DNA from: Plazaster borealis
Taxonomy: Eukaryota; Echinodermata; Asteroidea; Forcipulatida; Labidiasteridae
Assembly (NCBI GenBank): GCA_021014325.1
Contig: CM037457.1
Location: 10,544,538-10,608,537, forward strand
Length of the DNA stretch: 64,000 nucleotides
Reading direction: 5' to 3'
Part shown: positions 1-13,356 of the stretch, in pieces
How positions within the stretch are numbered: position 1 is the stretch's first letter
Layout: the number at the start of each line of letters is the position of its first letter
Translations under genes and position numbers: made by a program
The notes under the pieces: generated by a model
Database searches by the model: none
What the model was told of the DNA's origin: nothing
The model's input: only the letters and a program-made list of their open reading frames with translations

Positions 1-152
1 ATGTGCAAACTCATCAGTTTTGCGGGAATTTTTAATCACCAGAAATGACATTTTAAATCGGGACTTACGAGTGTGAAAAAGCAGTTAGCTTTTTTGCAAT
101 CGAAAGTACAAATCACATAATATTTATACACATTATATGATTAATTATTGTC

Positions 153-533
153 TTAAAGGGAGGGTATACCTTTGGTAATTACTCCAACAAACAATGACTA
201 TGAAAACTTATGTGAAGAGCACTGCAGAGCTGTTGATATTATAAAACGTTGTTGAAACGACCCCCTTTGAAGTAATTCAGTTAAAAAGATGTGATTTTTC
301 TCTCAAAAAATTGAATCTGAGAAAGGCTTCAAGCATGAGACCTTTTTTCAGGCATCTGAAAGCACACAATTCTATGCAACAAGGGTGTTTTTTTTCCTTT
401 AATTATTTTCTTGCAACTTTGATGACCAATTGGGCCCAAATTTTCACAGGTTGGTTATGTTATGCATATGTTGGGACACACCAAGTTAGGATACTGGTCT
501 TTGACAATTACCAAAAGTATACCCTGCCTTTAA
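153..533. repeat. TTAA-flanked MITE, copy A (about 380 bp)
   Basis: The ends are inverted repeats: the left end reads AAAGGGAGGGTATACC and the right end, reverse-complemented, reads AAAGGCAGGGTATACT, followed by GGTAATT on both sides. Each end abuts TTAA (153-156 and 530-533). The interior lacks any transposase-like frame. It is closely similar along its length to the element at 27392-27756 and shares interior segments (a 'caggttggttatgttatg'-like block) with the one at 35074-35456 in the opposite orientation. TTAA flanks suggest a piggyBac-like mobiliser, but that is inference. Confidence 0.85.
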
Positions 534-3500
534 GACCTGTTTGGGTCTGATTTCCTTGTGATGGCTTTTGCCATTTTTCTTTTTGCGTATAAGAGTTCAC
601 TGACAGAGGAGTATGTAATATGAACCAGAGGCTGAATATTCAACCTACTGAATAAATGATGCGGACGGAACCTAGCCCTAATAATATCGGCTCAAATGAG
701 ATCCGATTCAAATTACTGGCATCATTATATGCATTATTTGGCACTTCGTCGAATGACACAATTTAAAGTTTCGGATGGGGTACGTGTAGGGAGGCTAATG
801 TATTGCGGGACAATGAGGCGAGCGGGGGCATCCCGAATGAGTTAATACTGAAATGTCAGGTCACTCGTTGTCTTGCTTGCTTTACATGATCTGACACAGC
901 CAATCATTCACAGGATTAACGTTAGATATAACTGAAAGATATGGGTTTTTAAAACTAAATTAGCCCAAAGTAGGATAAACTATGCACACGAACGGGCGTG
1001 AAACAACGTCAGTGAGACATGCTTGACAATTTTAACACATTATTAAATGAATGCAAATGTATCAGTTTAACTTGTAACTGCGAGCATCAGCGTGTAAAGT
1101 TAAAACGATTTCCCAAAAACCTGGGCAGCTTTTTGATCGGAAACCGTTGTAATGATACATGCTCAAAAACACTTCAGTTTTCGGATTCAGATTCAAATTT
1201 AGAAGGACTATTCTGAGTAGAGGCGTCAAAATCAAATAACCACTGGAATTCCAATAAATTCTTGCTCAAAACAACCAATTGCCGGCGGGGTTACTCAAGT
1301 TTCTAGGAACTGTTAGCTACAACCTATCCTCTGTCTTTTTATTAACACCAACTTAGAGTGGTCATCTTTAAAGCGGTCCGTTGCACATATCGGACCAACA
1401 TCATGATCATGAAATATCATTAAATTTTGAGGTTATGGTAACTGTCATTACAATGCAAATTTTGTCACTTTCCCATCAATGCTTTTCAAACCAACCTATC
1501 CAAAAGACCTGCTCTTTGCTTTACTGATGCCGAGTTTTGGTAACGCAGTTTGATTGTAGTCCGAAGCTTTTAAGAGGAATATATCGTCTCATTATCAATA
1601 AAGAAAGAAAAACACATTAACAACTAAGTCAACTATTATTTTTAATTTTTTTTACCTTCCACGTTCTTTTACAACAAGTGTGTGTGCGACTTTTATCCTG
1701 CAATAAAAGCAATTAACCCATTTTCTGGACGGATGCACCCCGAAGGAGACTTCCGACGTAACCGGAGAATTTCATGAAAATGAAAATTCCCGGAGCATAG
1801 CTATAAACAGGAGCAAAAGTTTCATTCAAACAGCGAATAAGAGAAAGCCCAATCGGGTAAAAACACCCCAGTTTACTGGAGTTGACTGGATAAAATGACA
1901 AGACTGCCAGGGGAACTGAAATGCTGTCAGGTACGGGCAAAGGAAGGAAGAGAGAGGGAGAGAAAGTTGGCGTGTAAAAGCCTGTTCGTTTCCTCGCTGT
2001 CACTTGCAAATTACACCCAAGCGATTTCTTTCTAATAGCAGTTTTGGACGTTCACCCCTTTCTCGACAAATAGTGCCTCGGGATGGGTTGGTTAACCGCA
2101 ACGATTTATAATCAGGTTTTGTCTGCAGAGGTAAATATTTGAAAAGGATTCTTTTTATATATTGGTGGATGTGACAAATTTGTTGAGATGTTTTTGCCGT
2201 ATAAATGTTTCTTTAGAAAATAATTTCGTTGTTATTTATTTGAGCTAAATGGATTGGTTTATTATGCACCAATTGACTATCGAAAAAGTCCATGAACACC
2301 TCGTAGAGAGTACCGTATATCAAGTTTGTTTGATTTAAAAAAAGATCGAGTTTTTTTATATTATAACTGACATTAAACACGATGATAGAGTGTATCCACC
2401 CAATATAATGGTTACTTTTGCAAAGTCTCTCAATGCTCACTGACAAGTCGACGATTTTCAGCATAAACTCATTCAAGAGGCTCGCAAGGAACTTGTGAAC
2501 ACTCGTTTTTTTTAATTTCAAGACTCTGTAAAGCTGCTGGGTACTTGACTGCCCCATGGATCCGTGATTGCCCTTGCAATAATGCCCTCGTCACTCAAAT
2601 TGCCTGAAATGCATTTCCGTGTAAAATCATACACGATTCTCTCATCTCCATACAAATTGGCTCCAAGAATGGTTATTATATTATCAAGTCACGTTTTGCA
2701 ATAACACAACCCTTCTAATTTCCTGCAATTTTGAGCAAGGCAAGTAATTTGATATCAAATACCCTTTTGCTTCACTTGCACTACGTTAATATACAGTGTA
2801 TTTCTAATAATTAAAAACAAGATTGATTTGATTAGTGGTCACCAAGAGGCATCTATAAACACAGAGACATCAATAATTTCGTATGATCTGAAACAAGTAA
2901 ATGAAAACCTAACTAAAGAAAGTTGTTTGATTTGCGTAGTCAAGGGCAAACAGTGCAATACTGTATGAGTAATACGCACGTATGGATTTTGTTTGATTGG
3001 CAAACCTTAATAGTACGTTATAGGTATTGCTTTATGGTGCATCCGCCTCGTCTTTCCGAAGGAAGCTTTTAGCCAAATGAGGCAAAAGTGCAAAGGTATT
3101 ATCCTATCGGAATATATATCTACGGTAAAGTAAACCATTGGCATCAAAACCACTGATGTACGAATTTGTCCGTTAATACACTTAGAAGAGTAGTATAAAG
3201 GGTTCACGTGCACTCCTCCAATAATTACAACAGTTGAATATTTCCTAAAACCTAAATCCCTGTTGACAAAATCACAATCCATATGATTTGGCCCAAATCG
3301 GCCAACATAGAATGACACACGATCTTAATTTTTAACTTTGAAGAAGCGAACATGAATCGTGACTTTCCTGCCCATTTTCAATCATCGTGTCCGTGCATGC
3401 CGATGCAATATGGACCTAGTGTTGTTTTAGACAGAAGCACGATGCGTGATTTTATTTACACACAAAAATAACAATAATAAATAAAAAATCACTGAAACAT

Positions 3501-6500
3501 TCACTTCAAGCTCCAAACAGCTTGTCTGATTACAATGTCAGACTGCTTCGTATACTGTATTTTGTGCAGCAGAACAGTTGCCTGAGCGCACAAACAAATT
3601 GATGTTCATGGAACATGATCGACCGACGTGAAGCCAAAATGTCTGAAAGGTTCCGTTACTTCCTCGGGATCCATGATTGGTGTTCACGGATGGACTTATT
3701 ATCTTTTCGCGGATCAGGTTTCTCAGTTGAAACTGTTCTTTCAAGTTTGGATGATCCGTATTAGAGAGAGTTACTTACCGCATACCTCAATATGCAGTGT
3801 ACTAACTTTTTAGGGCAATGAGTAGGCTTTTAAAAGCAATTTGACCGCAGATAGGAATGTTTGTTTTAAAAATGAGCTCACCAAAAAAAGAAACATAGCG
3901 GACATTATTTTTTCAGTCATCACAATTCGAGAACCGACAAAGCAGTGCTACAATGGTATATTGTTCAAAAGGTACTGAAGGGCAGGGGCTTTAGTGAAAA
4001 TAGTGGCACAAAAGCTCATCTATGATCGACCCGAGATGGAAAAGTGGTGACAATTCCACTGCGTAAACCAATTCAACCCGTTCCGAGTAAATAAAGGTAA
4101 ATCCAGTATACAGTAGTCCTCAGGGTACAAGTACGGTTGCCAAAAATACAACAGCAAGTAATGTTTTCAAATAAATTGTACCTAGTGATGGTTGTAATGA
4201 CTGTGGTTCATGCTGATTAAAAGACACAGACTTGCCAATCATACTGTGGTATCTATACAACCAATGCTTACAATGATCACAATAACTTAAAAACGCATTC
4301 CGTAATGCAACTACCTTAACCATTAGTCAACACAACAATGTTAAAATGTAACGACGGTATTACTGCCCATTTAGGCACATTCATCGTAGATCTTTGATTA
4401 GCAAATCTTGCACCTTTATCGTAACCCAAAGATTGACAGGTTTTTTCTTCGTGGACGAAAATCACAAGGACCACACAAAATGGTTGACCCATGTCTTCCA
4501 CTCAAAAATTGAGTTGCATTTTCGGATTACCTATACATCATTTCCTAAAATACTTCAGTTTTCATACCTCCATACCAATTTTCTTTGAAATATTCCGTTT
4601 GCCCCAGTGTCTTAAAACCTTCATCTCGAGAGACTTGAGAGCAAATTCAAGTCTGTTGGCTTAACACCCCTCTGAGGTTTTGGAGATTAAGTTTAATATT
4701 ACGGTCAGGTTCGCATTTCACATTAACTCCTTTCTCAAGAATCACCTCAATCTAGTGGAAATATTTGAACAAGTAAACTGAGCTACTGAACTATTTGTCG
4801 GCAACAGATGGAAGACAAAAAGGGGCACTTGGAGAGACGGTAAGAGGGACAGGGGAGAGGGGAAGAAACTACCAAGCGCTGTAGCTGTTAGCACTCTCAA
4901 GAGTTTATCCTCGTGGGATGAGACCGACTAGATCCGTACACCCTCAGTTTAGCCCCGGACAATTTGAAACCTAGTTAGCAGACTGTATATAATTACACTG
5001 CGAAACACTTTTGATGATTATTTTCAGGTATACTTTACATAAGTTTCTCTCTTAGTGAGAAGAAGCTCGACACTTTGGGAAATAGTTATAAGGCTCGGTC
5101 GATAACTACCGACTTGATGGTGGTGTGCTATTCTGACACCCGGGAATTTGCATGTTGGGGCTACAACTCGATAAAAGGGATATTACCATACCGTTTCTGA
5201 CGTACAGTTGGTGTAAGTTGTTCGTAAAAAGCTTTGAAACAACTGATAGGCCTATTTCAATTCCAGCCAAAGCATTTCGGCAACATTGAAGATGACGAGT
5301 TATGATAGGACATGCATATTATGACGGCAATGGTTTGCCATGAATCGCAAGTTAAGAAAGTAATATCAGTATCCACCAAACATCTCAGTAAATTTGTGAA
5401 GTAGTTCTGTTTACAATTATCAACACGTATAAATATCAGCATGTTTGATATTGGAGTTCATGTGAACGCAATTGACTATACTTGTGTTTTTCCTTTGCCT
5501 GTTGTGTACAGTGTTAAATGTTTTTATGAAAGGAGATTAAATAATCTTTCCCTTCAAAAAATGTATTGCAGGTATAACTGCATCCAGATATTTATAGGTA
5601 TATGAAATTCATCGTGTGTTCTTGAATAGCTCGATTGCCAGATGATTACACAAAATAACTGGCACTGCTATAGACATTACTTTTCGATATCATGTTGCAG
5701 TTTTTAACGTTAATGGTTCGCTGTGAAGAGGCTAACAATAAATACGTGACAAAACCGCGTATTCGTTTCCTGCCATGCTGATTACTTTTCAACAGCATTT
5801 TTTTCTCTAAATTCCTGTAGTGTATTTCTAGTTTTTGTTATTACAAATTTTCCTCATTTACCCGAGTTACAAGGAAGAGTTCTTAACGTACACCTCGATT
5901 TTATGGCAACAACTTCCACTGATATTTTGTTGTGATCTTTGTTATTCATTATGGGTATGTCATTGCGTTAAACAGTAGTATTTTACGTAATTGGAAAACT
6001 AGTTTCCATTTAGCTGGAATCCATTTTGGTTTTAAACTTTAGCTTTCTGAGTTTTGTCGAAGTATTCCCGAGCAAGCAAAACAAATCGCAATTGAGTCAA
6101 GCGAAAATATCATCAATCTTCCCAAACCCCCATTTTCAGTTAAGTGGGTCATCTATAAACCAACGTAACTACAAAGTGCACGGATCATCTGCACGAAGAA
6201 GTGCAGTTTCCATTCAAGGGAATGATCTAAGTTATTATTTTCGATATCTGCATACAGTCCACGTAGAATGTATAAATTGTTTTCAACAAATTCATCTTGA
6301 TTTCACGACGCAGGTGATGTTTTGCTCGAATTTTGTATCCAATAATTGTTTTGTTTCCGCCTCAAGTGTTGTTGGGGCTATTTTCTGATTTTCTTTATGC
6401 GGCGGCTCATTCATGTTTGACTCTAAAAAAAACCCACCTCTTTGGATATTCGGCTAAGTAATTTGGGGAGTAATGAATGTACTTTGTGTCACCGACGGTA

Positions 6501-8597
6501 GAAAATCGACCACAAATCAAACAAATATTAAAACGAGAATGATCATACCTTTCCGCAAACCACTGTTGTTGTTTTTTCCCTTAAGAGTCGGTCATTCCTC
6601 AGTGTAAGTTAAATCCGTTCATCATCTCTCTGCAGAAAGGAAATTAAAAGGTAGTGAAAACAACGGTTAGATTTATTTGTGAAAGAAACAAAGGTCGATC
6701 CATAATGATCTTGCACCTGACATAAAATCAAGCTTAAGAGTAGTTTGAAGCAATAACAAGCAGCGTTGGTCTTTTGGCAAAAGTACATAGTTTAGTTCTC
6801 ATAGTAAAGACTATGAAAAATACCGTTCAGAATGGTGTTGGTTCATAAATAAAAACTTAATTTTAACTGTTGAGTTCATAATAGACTTATTGCAAATTTG
6901 TGAACAGAATTTATTCTATTAGCAAATAATTGACAACTGCACGCAGATTTTGTTCAATGTATGGACATAGAAATTCGGTGGGCTCTGGTTGGTCTCGCAA
7001 CACTGTAGTTAGTCGGTTTTCGGATGACGTCCTTCGATGAACATTTGAGTCTTGGCAAATGATGATTTCAAACCTTAACAAATTAATGTATAGCAATAAC
7101 TCATAATTACGCGTTCGTTGTTTTCTTGCTTTAAGACACGAGAAACACATATACATAAACAACAGTTGTTAATGTTTGTGTTCATATTCATCAACAGGTT
7201 AGCATAAATTAATGGATGTATTCGTCCAAAGGTATTTGCCTTCAAGTCAACGTCTTTGTCAGTCAACGTAAATCAAGCTGAACGCCACTTCATGAATAAA
7301 GTCTGAAACAAGGCAAGTTAAACGGGAATTATTGATTCATATATATGCACAGAGGCTATAGTAGCCAGGGGGGGTACCGGTAACTCTTTTTTCGTTTGCA
7401 CTATTACGAATTGTATTGATTTATTTGAGAAAAAGTCAACCAGCGGACTTCAATCTACTGGTTTAAAGTGCTTTTGGTGACAGCAGGTCTTGGAGTCGAT
7501 ATTGTTGAGGAAACGAAAAAGTGCATTGTGCTGAAATCCTGTATTTATACAATTTCCCTTTACTGTAAAAAGCTGTGAAACTGAAAGTATTTTAAAAGTA
7601 TTTTTGAATATTTAGCATTTTGCACTGTATGCTTTTGCAAGCTCTATTAAGAGAAACAGTTTTTGAAAACGAATTGTCTAAACTTGAGGTTATATACAGA
7701 GTGTAAAGAGTGAGGGGGCTAAGCAAGAGAAAACAGGAATCTATTTTAAGAGAGACCATTCTAAGAATATGTTGATACTGAATTGCCGACAGTGAGACGA
7801 CCCATAAAAGCCTTCCGATCAAACAAAACCCAAGATGCGACATTAATGACACCAGATACTTTGCTCTGGTTTAAAACAAATGTGTCTTGGCGACGAAGGA
7901 GAAAATGGGTGCAATCGCGCGGGGGGGGGGTAGATGAGATGAGACCTATACTTTTTGATTTATATAATACAAATTTCTTTATTTCTTCTTCAGTCTTACT
8001 ATACAGTGTTGAAAATTTGCCAACTCAAATATAACAACTCAAATATAACATTCATGTATGCCTCCGAGTTACCCGACAATTGTTCGCTTTACTTCAATTT
8101 CATCAAACCCTTGGTTTATTGACGGATCCATGCAGGGGAAGGGACGTGCACCTATCTTGATTTGCCGGCTAGATTGTAAATTTCCCAAAGGTTTACCCCC
8201 GTTAGCGCGACGTTTCTCGTCCCATTCTCAAACCGTGATCCAGCACGCCCTGCGCCTTTCATTTGCTCACAAGGCCATTGGATCAATACACTTGGATCTC
8301 ACGCGACATTGAATGGAACGGAAGACCTTGACTCCACATCCCAAGAATAAACACCGGTACAACTGCTTGCATTCAAATGTTATCCCCACAGAAATCAAGT
8401 AAAACCTCTGTACACTCAAGATTATTGTGAAATACTGTTAAGTTACACAGTATTATTTTTACTTTTACATATTACATTTATAATACCGACATATCGACTG
8501 CATCCACTTAATTAGAGTGGCACATGAAGCGCATAACATCGTCGAGCCAGAGCTTTTAATGATTTTAAAATCACAGACAAAGTTTCTTGAGTTCCCC
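534..8597. other. Gene-poor intergenic DNA
   Basis: I see no frame here with recognisable domains, plausible splice context or conserved-looking composition. The open frames are short (about 60-120 codons) and AT-rich, as expected by chance. There is a G homopolymer near 7921-7930. Distal exons or regulatory DNA of genes outside the window cannot be excluded. Confidence 0.6.
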
Positions 8598-8982
8598 TTA
8601 AAGGGACACGTTGCCTTGGATCGGACGAGTTGGTAAAAAAAAAGGCGTTTGTAACCGTTTGTTATAAAATGCATATGGTTAGAAAGACGTTATAAAAGTA
8701 GAATACAATGATCCACACAAATATGCCTCGAAATTGCGTGGTTTTCCTTTTACTTTGAACACGGTCGGCCATTTTGTGGAGTCAAAATTTTGACTCCACA
8801 AAATGGCCGACCGTGTTTGTTCACGATGTAAAAGGAAAACCACGCGATTTCGAGGCGTATTTGTGTGGATCATTGTATTCTACTTTTAAAACATCTTTCT
8901 AACCATATGCATTTTATAACAAACAGTTACAAATGCTTTTGATAGACCAACTCGCCCGATCCAAGGCAACGTGTCCCTTTAA
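8598..8982. repeat. Full-length palindromic (foldback) MITE
   Basis: The two halves are reverse complements of each other over almost the whole 385 bp, with the dyad at about 8787/8788 inside TGGAGTCAAAATTTTGACTC. The ends read TTAAAGGGACACGTTGCC and its mirror, so TTAA bounds both sides (8598-8601 and 8979-8982). Mismatches between arms are few. There is no coding capacity. A transcript would fold into one long hairpin. The TTAA ends resemble those of the other short elements in the window, though the interior differs. Confidence 0.9.
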
Positions 8983-9492
8983 AGGATGTTAAGAGTCGGT
9001 GCCTTGATGAGAAAACTGTGGAAAGGCACGCAGCTCAGAGAAATGATTGGGAATTACTCAAGGCACACATTTGTATGGAGGCTTAGAAACTGGAGAGCAG
9101 GCATTCAGCAGTTATTCGATTTTTTCTTGAGACTGTGGAGACTAGGGAAAAACACTTTTTTTTATGCAGAAAATTGTAAAAAGATTAGCGAACAAGAAAT
9201 ATCAGACGCAGTTTTCGAGCCGAGTATAGATCGAGTGACGTCTTCGTGTCGAAGGGCTCAGAGCACCGAATTGTGTTTCTAAAACCTCATGATTACATTA
9301 CGGAGGAAATTTGAGCTTTTTACGCCTATCTAGATGGAAAGTGTCCGCAAGGCGTTACCCCGATTTTATTGATTGATTTCCATTTTTGCGAAAAGAGTGA
9401 AATATTGCCCAGATGCATTTTCGATCTATATCCATACGTTGGAAGTTACAATTGATTTCCATGCATAAACCATGGCTCACCCCCCAAAAAAT

Positions 9493-9511
9493 GAATAAAT
9501 AAATAAATAAA
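9493..9511. repeat. (AATA)n microsatellite
   Basis: Short run of about four to five AATA units directly visible in the sequence. Confidence 0.8.
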
Positions 9512-9695
9512 CCAAAAAGACATGCTTTAATTAAATGTTAACAACACGATCAGTGTCGACATCCCGTGTGTTAGTCATAACGGGCGATTGAAAGTAATTT
9601 TGCATAGTTTTATCACAGGAGAGTTTGATAATAGTTATGGCATACTATACTACTAGTTCACACAAACTTTTAAATTTCAGGCATTTTGTTTGTAA

Positions 9696-10100
9696 GGGGC
9701 CATTCAGAAAAGTCAATGTTAAACAATTTCTATTTTTTCGAAATTGTGGGTGGGTGGGTCAAAAGAAATAACTGAAAATCCAAATTCAGTTTTTGTTTTA
9801 ACAAATTATATATTTATATATTAACAAACGAAAAAGAAGAGGAAAAAATACACAGCAGACCAAGATCCTCAATTTCATTCCTGATTAAACTAAAGTTATT
9901 TGTTTAAGCCAGAAAAAGCTATTGAAAACTACTGACGTTGAATACCTTTGATCTAAAATATCTGGTTCGTTTGAGCCATTACTTTGTTCTTCAGTTTATA
10001 GATTATATTATGAAGCCATTCAATATTTAAAAGTCGATATTTGGGGTTGGGTGGGTGGGTCAAAACAATTTGTTTATTATTTACTATTCTGAATGGTCCC
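9696..10100. repeat. MITE with TAA target duplication (PIF/Harbinger-like)
   Basis: The left end reads GGGGCCATTCAGAA and the right end is TTCTGAATGGTCCC, inverted repeats with one or two differences. Both ends are followed inward by a GGGTGGGTGGGTC-type block, present in the same orientation on both sides. The element is flanked by TAA at 9693-9695 and 10101-10103. A three-base TAA duplication is typical of PIF/Harbinger elements (family knowledge). It carries no transposase frame, so it would depend on an enzyme supplied elsewhere. Confidence 0.75.
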
Positions 10101-10280
10101 TAAATTGAAAATAAAATATTCTCTTAGTCGTGTAATGTTTTCATTTTCTGTTCATTCGTGCAAAATTATTTTGTTTTCCCCGACAGGCGCGGTTATAAAC
10201 TAAACGACAGAAAGACTGGATTATAATATAGATAAAACAATTATATCCAAAGACTATCAGCTCGATATTGTTACATTGTT

Positions 10281-11699
10281 TTACAGTCCACATTTATTAC
10301 AATCTTCCCAAAAGAAAAGCAGATAGTTTTGCAGTAAAGCAGGGATGTGTATCTTTCGAACATCTTCCTCGCAATGTTGGGTATCAATCAATCCTCGAAT
10401 CACCTTACGCGTTATCTGTCTAAGAGAGCGTGGGTTATTGGAGGCGTACAATAACTGCGAACGTAGAGGCTCCTCAATTGTAATGAATACTGGGTCTTTC
10501 GCGTCAGATATGTGGATCTGATCGGCACTTTCTTGGATTACACTTGTCGTTTTTGGTAACCCAACCAGTAGAGGCAATGTCTTAAGTACACTACGAAAAT
10601 CCTCCCTTTCAGTTGTAATGGTGAAGCGCCCTCCATTGTTGACGAACACGAGTACTCCCTGCCGACACTCCCGATCGTATCGTTCGCAGTCAGCTGCCTC
10701 ATCTGTCGTCCACTTCACATACTGGTAGTGTAAGAAGAGACAATGAAGAGGCATGTCATTTGTGATATTGAGAGCATCCATATCTGCACCATTTCTTATC
10801 AGAAAAGTAAGGATGACTGGGTCTCTGCCAGCAGAGCAAGCACGATGGAGGGGTTCATATAGCCGATCATTCTTTGCATGGATGTTGCCGCCATACTCTA
10901 ACAAGAGCCGGATAATGTCCACGCTACCATGAGCAGCCGAGTGATGAAGAGGGGTGTTCCCCTGTTGGTCACTGCAGTTAGCATCTGCCGAGTTCGAAAG
11001 CAGACACCTTGCAATGTCGATTTCGTTTCCTATAATAGCTAGCTGCAGAGCATTACGTCTATTCCTTCCTGGAATTCGTGGACTAGTCCAGGCAGTTACA
11101 TCACAACCTAATTCCAACAGGATCTCAACAAATTTGAGATTCCCCTCCTCCACAGCAGAATGCAATACTGTAAGCCCTCTTGGTGTTGTAACCTCAGGAT
11201 CAGCACCATATTTCAACAAAACCTCTAGACATTTAGGAAAATCGGACGGGACCCTATGAAGTTCACTGCCTATATGTTTGTGGTAGAAGTTGGGATCGGC
11301 GCCATTTTGAAGTAACACTTCTGCGCATGTGTGGTTTCCTTCTTGTAGAGCATGAGAAAGCGGTGTATACCCAACAACATCTTGTTTTTGAGTATCTGCC
11401 TTGCATTCTGGTCGCAACAATAGTTGTAAAATTTCTACTTGATCGCGTTTGGCTGCCAGATGAACTGGTGTATAACCACAATAATCTTGCACATTAACAT
11501 CAACGTGATGCTGAAGGAAACAATCGACATAGTCTTGGCGACGCTTGTGCACAGCGTGGTGCAATGCAGTTAGCTGCATTGGACCAATCTGCTCGCTAGG
11601 ATTTGTACAGGATCGAAGAGATTTATCCAACTGAAGTGGGCTACCGTCGGTGTTTATCAATTCCACCAATTCTTCAGCAGTTGTTGGACAAAGTTCCAT
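10281..11699 (-). CDS. Ankyrin-repeat and SOCS-box protein (ASB-type), single exon
   Basis: A 472-residue protein in one uninterrupted exon. About nine ankyrin repeats run from residue ~43 to ~330; clear examples are GYTPVHLAAKRDQVEILQLL, GLTVLHSAVEEGNLKFVEIL and GNTPLHHSAAHGSVDIIRLL. Residues 423-462 form a SOCS box: PRSLRQITRKVIRGL, then IHIPALLQNYLLF, matching the family's PRSL...LP.. LxxYL pattern. Proteins of this layout are substrate adaptors for Cullin-5 ubiquitin ligases through Elongin B/C, acting in cytosol or nucleus. Which target it binds cannot be read from sequence. The start ATG at 11699 lies just before the first family-like residues, and the stop follows the SOCS box, so the gene looks complete. 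Lack of introns hints at a retrocopy or simply an intronless gene; no poly(A) remnant was noticed. No orthologous ASB number is assigned. Confidence 0.9.
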   Translation of the reverse strand: MELCPTTAEELVELINTDGSPLQLDKSLRSCTNPSEQIGPMQLTALHHAVHKRRQDYVDCFLQHHVDVNVQDYCGYTPVHLAAKRDQVEILQLLLRPECKADTQKQDVVGYTPLSHALQEGNHTCAEVLLQNGADPNFYHKHIGSELHRVPSDFPKCLEVLLKYGADPEVTTPRGLTVLHSAVEEGNLKFVEILLELGCDVTAWTSPRIPGRNRRNALQLAIIGNEIDIARCLLSNSADANCSDQQGNTPLHHSAAHGSVDIIRLLLEYGGNIHAKNDRLYEPLHRACSAGRDPVILTFLIRNGADMDALNITNDMPLHCLFLHYQYVKWTTDEAADCERYDRECRQGVLVFVNNGGRFTITTEREDFRSVLKTLPLLVGLPKTTSVIQESADQIHISDAKDPVFITIEEPLRSQLLYASNNPRSLRQITRKVIRGLIDTQHCEEDVRKIHIPALLQNYLLFFWEDCNKCGL

Positions 11700-12767
11700 T
11701 TTTCTGATGATTGTTTAACACGATACTTAAATTATCAGGCTAACGCAATATTATTCCGTCTTCGCAGTCTACTCAATATTTCACGAATGTAGAAAGTATG
11801 CGGCGATTTTCGTATGGAACGCTGCATTGACAAAAATAAAATTGCATTCAAAGTATAGTACATGCAGCGGCTCTTGTTCATCGAGATTGCAACCGTATAA
11901 ATACAGCCACAGCTTATAATTTGCCTCACACAACCGCACACCATACCATCGTTAGAAGATACATTCCTTGCAGGCCATGCATGGAATTCCTTATAGAGTG
12001 TTTACCGGTTTACTTTGCATTAAGCAGACACACACAGCATACTGTAATGCAATGAACAGCCAATCATCTTTATTCGGCATTAAGGGGGTTACCCAATAGT
12101 CACATTGAATTTAGTTTCATCGCAATATTATACCCAACAAATAAACAACTCGAAACAGCTTTATGGCCTAGAAGGTACTCATAATAAATTTCTCATTAGA
12201 GTTAAATTAGAGCTTTTCAATGAGAAGGTGTACTCCATAGTTTTTGTAAACGAACTCTTTTTCCACTGTTGTCGTGTAGTTTTAAATTATTTGAATAAAT
12301 CAAATAAACTTAACCAATTGAAAATCTTTCTTGTTATTTCTATCATTTGAAAAAAAAGAAGTGTATAACTCAAAAACAAAAACCTATGACGACCCTTAAA
12401 CTTATTATCTTAAGTTGGTATTTGTTGAAATGTTACATTTCCATCAACTTTGCGTTTAAACAACATGCTTGAATAAGTATACTTAACGCTTATTCTTTCA
12501 TCAGTATTGTAATGCCTTGTCGAATTTCTTTGCAATCAAGAAATACCTGTGCTACAAACTCTCTATTTAGCATAACTATCATATTGGATAAAGAAACACT
12601 AATTTGTCATAATCACTGCAACAAAACATTCACTTACCAAAATAATTAAAGTTATAAATTTGTTTTCTAAACTTTTCACACTAGCTACTTATAGAATGGA
12701 TTAACAGTCCAGTGTTAATCTATGCAATAACCCTATCATATCCGGGTTTGGGGTTTTTTGTGGTTTT

Positions 12768-12787
12768 TGTTGTTGTTGTTGTTGTTG
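12768..12787. repeat. (TTG)n microsatellite
   Basis: About six to seven TTG/GTT units are visible, followed by a T- and G-rich tract to about 12820. Confidence 0.85.
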
Positions 12788-12930
12788 GGTTTCTGTTTTT
12801 GTTTTTTTGGGGGGTTATAGTGCCCCATCCGTGTTTTCCAAAGTTCTTGTCTGATATTTATAACTTGACACGGATGATCATTCAACAAAGTTCTACATGG
12901 TGACGTAAAATTTTGACATTTTGTTTTTTA

Positions 12931-13265
12931 TTAAAGGTATTATACACGATCGGTAGAGCTAACAAATACAGTCGCAGACAGTTTTCATGTTTTGTTTGAA
13001 CAACCACAACAATGAAATAACAAACCTGTGCAAATTTGGGGTTTATCCGTTGTGTGAGTAAGGAGAAAATAGTGCAAAACCATGTACAATTTTCAGTATT
13101 TAAACACACTGTCCTTAATTTTTGGTTGGAACAACCGAAAACAGCTGTTGTGGGTTTTTTAAATAGGTTTTCAGACACAGTTTTCTCGAATATGACTTCA
13201 TTTCAGAGGGAAATATTTTCACAGAAAATTTGTTTTAGTATGAACTTCATAATCAGTAAGCTTTC
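12931..13265. repeat. Possible degenerate TTAA-type MITE
   Basis: It begins ATTAAAGGTATTATACAC, which resembles the terminal repeat of the TTAA-bounded elements elsewhere in the window, and it contains an 'aacaaacctgtgcaaattt'-like block that matches the interior of those elements. A convincing right end was not found, so the end coordinate is approximate. Confidence 0.4.
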
Positions 13266-13350
13266 AGACTGAAATTAAATAATTATGTTTTGTATCCTAA
13301 TCAATCCAGTTATTACCCGGGTTACCGTTGGGGGCGCTAGTCACTGTTAG

Positions 13351-13356
13351 TTTATT
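13351..13356 (-). terminator. Candidate polyadenylation signal for the transglutaminase
   Basis: AATAAA on the minus strand, about 97 bases past the stop codon. Another AATAAA overlaps the stop itself (13452-13457) but is too close to act alone with a normal 3' UTR. Cleavage position is not determined. Confidence 0.45.

Noticed and set aside
2213..2557. 114-residue minus-strand open frame
   Set aside because: AT-rich, no recognisable domain or splice partner; length is within chance for this composition.
12712..12903. Val-rich 63-residue protein
   Set aside because: It is translated from the (TTG)n microsatellite.
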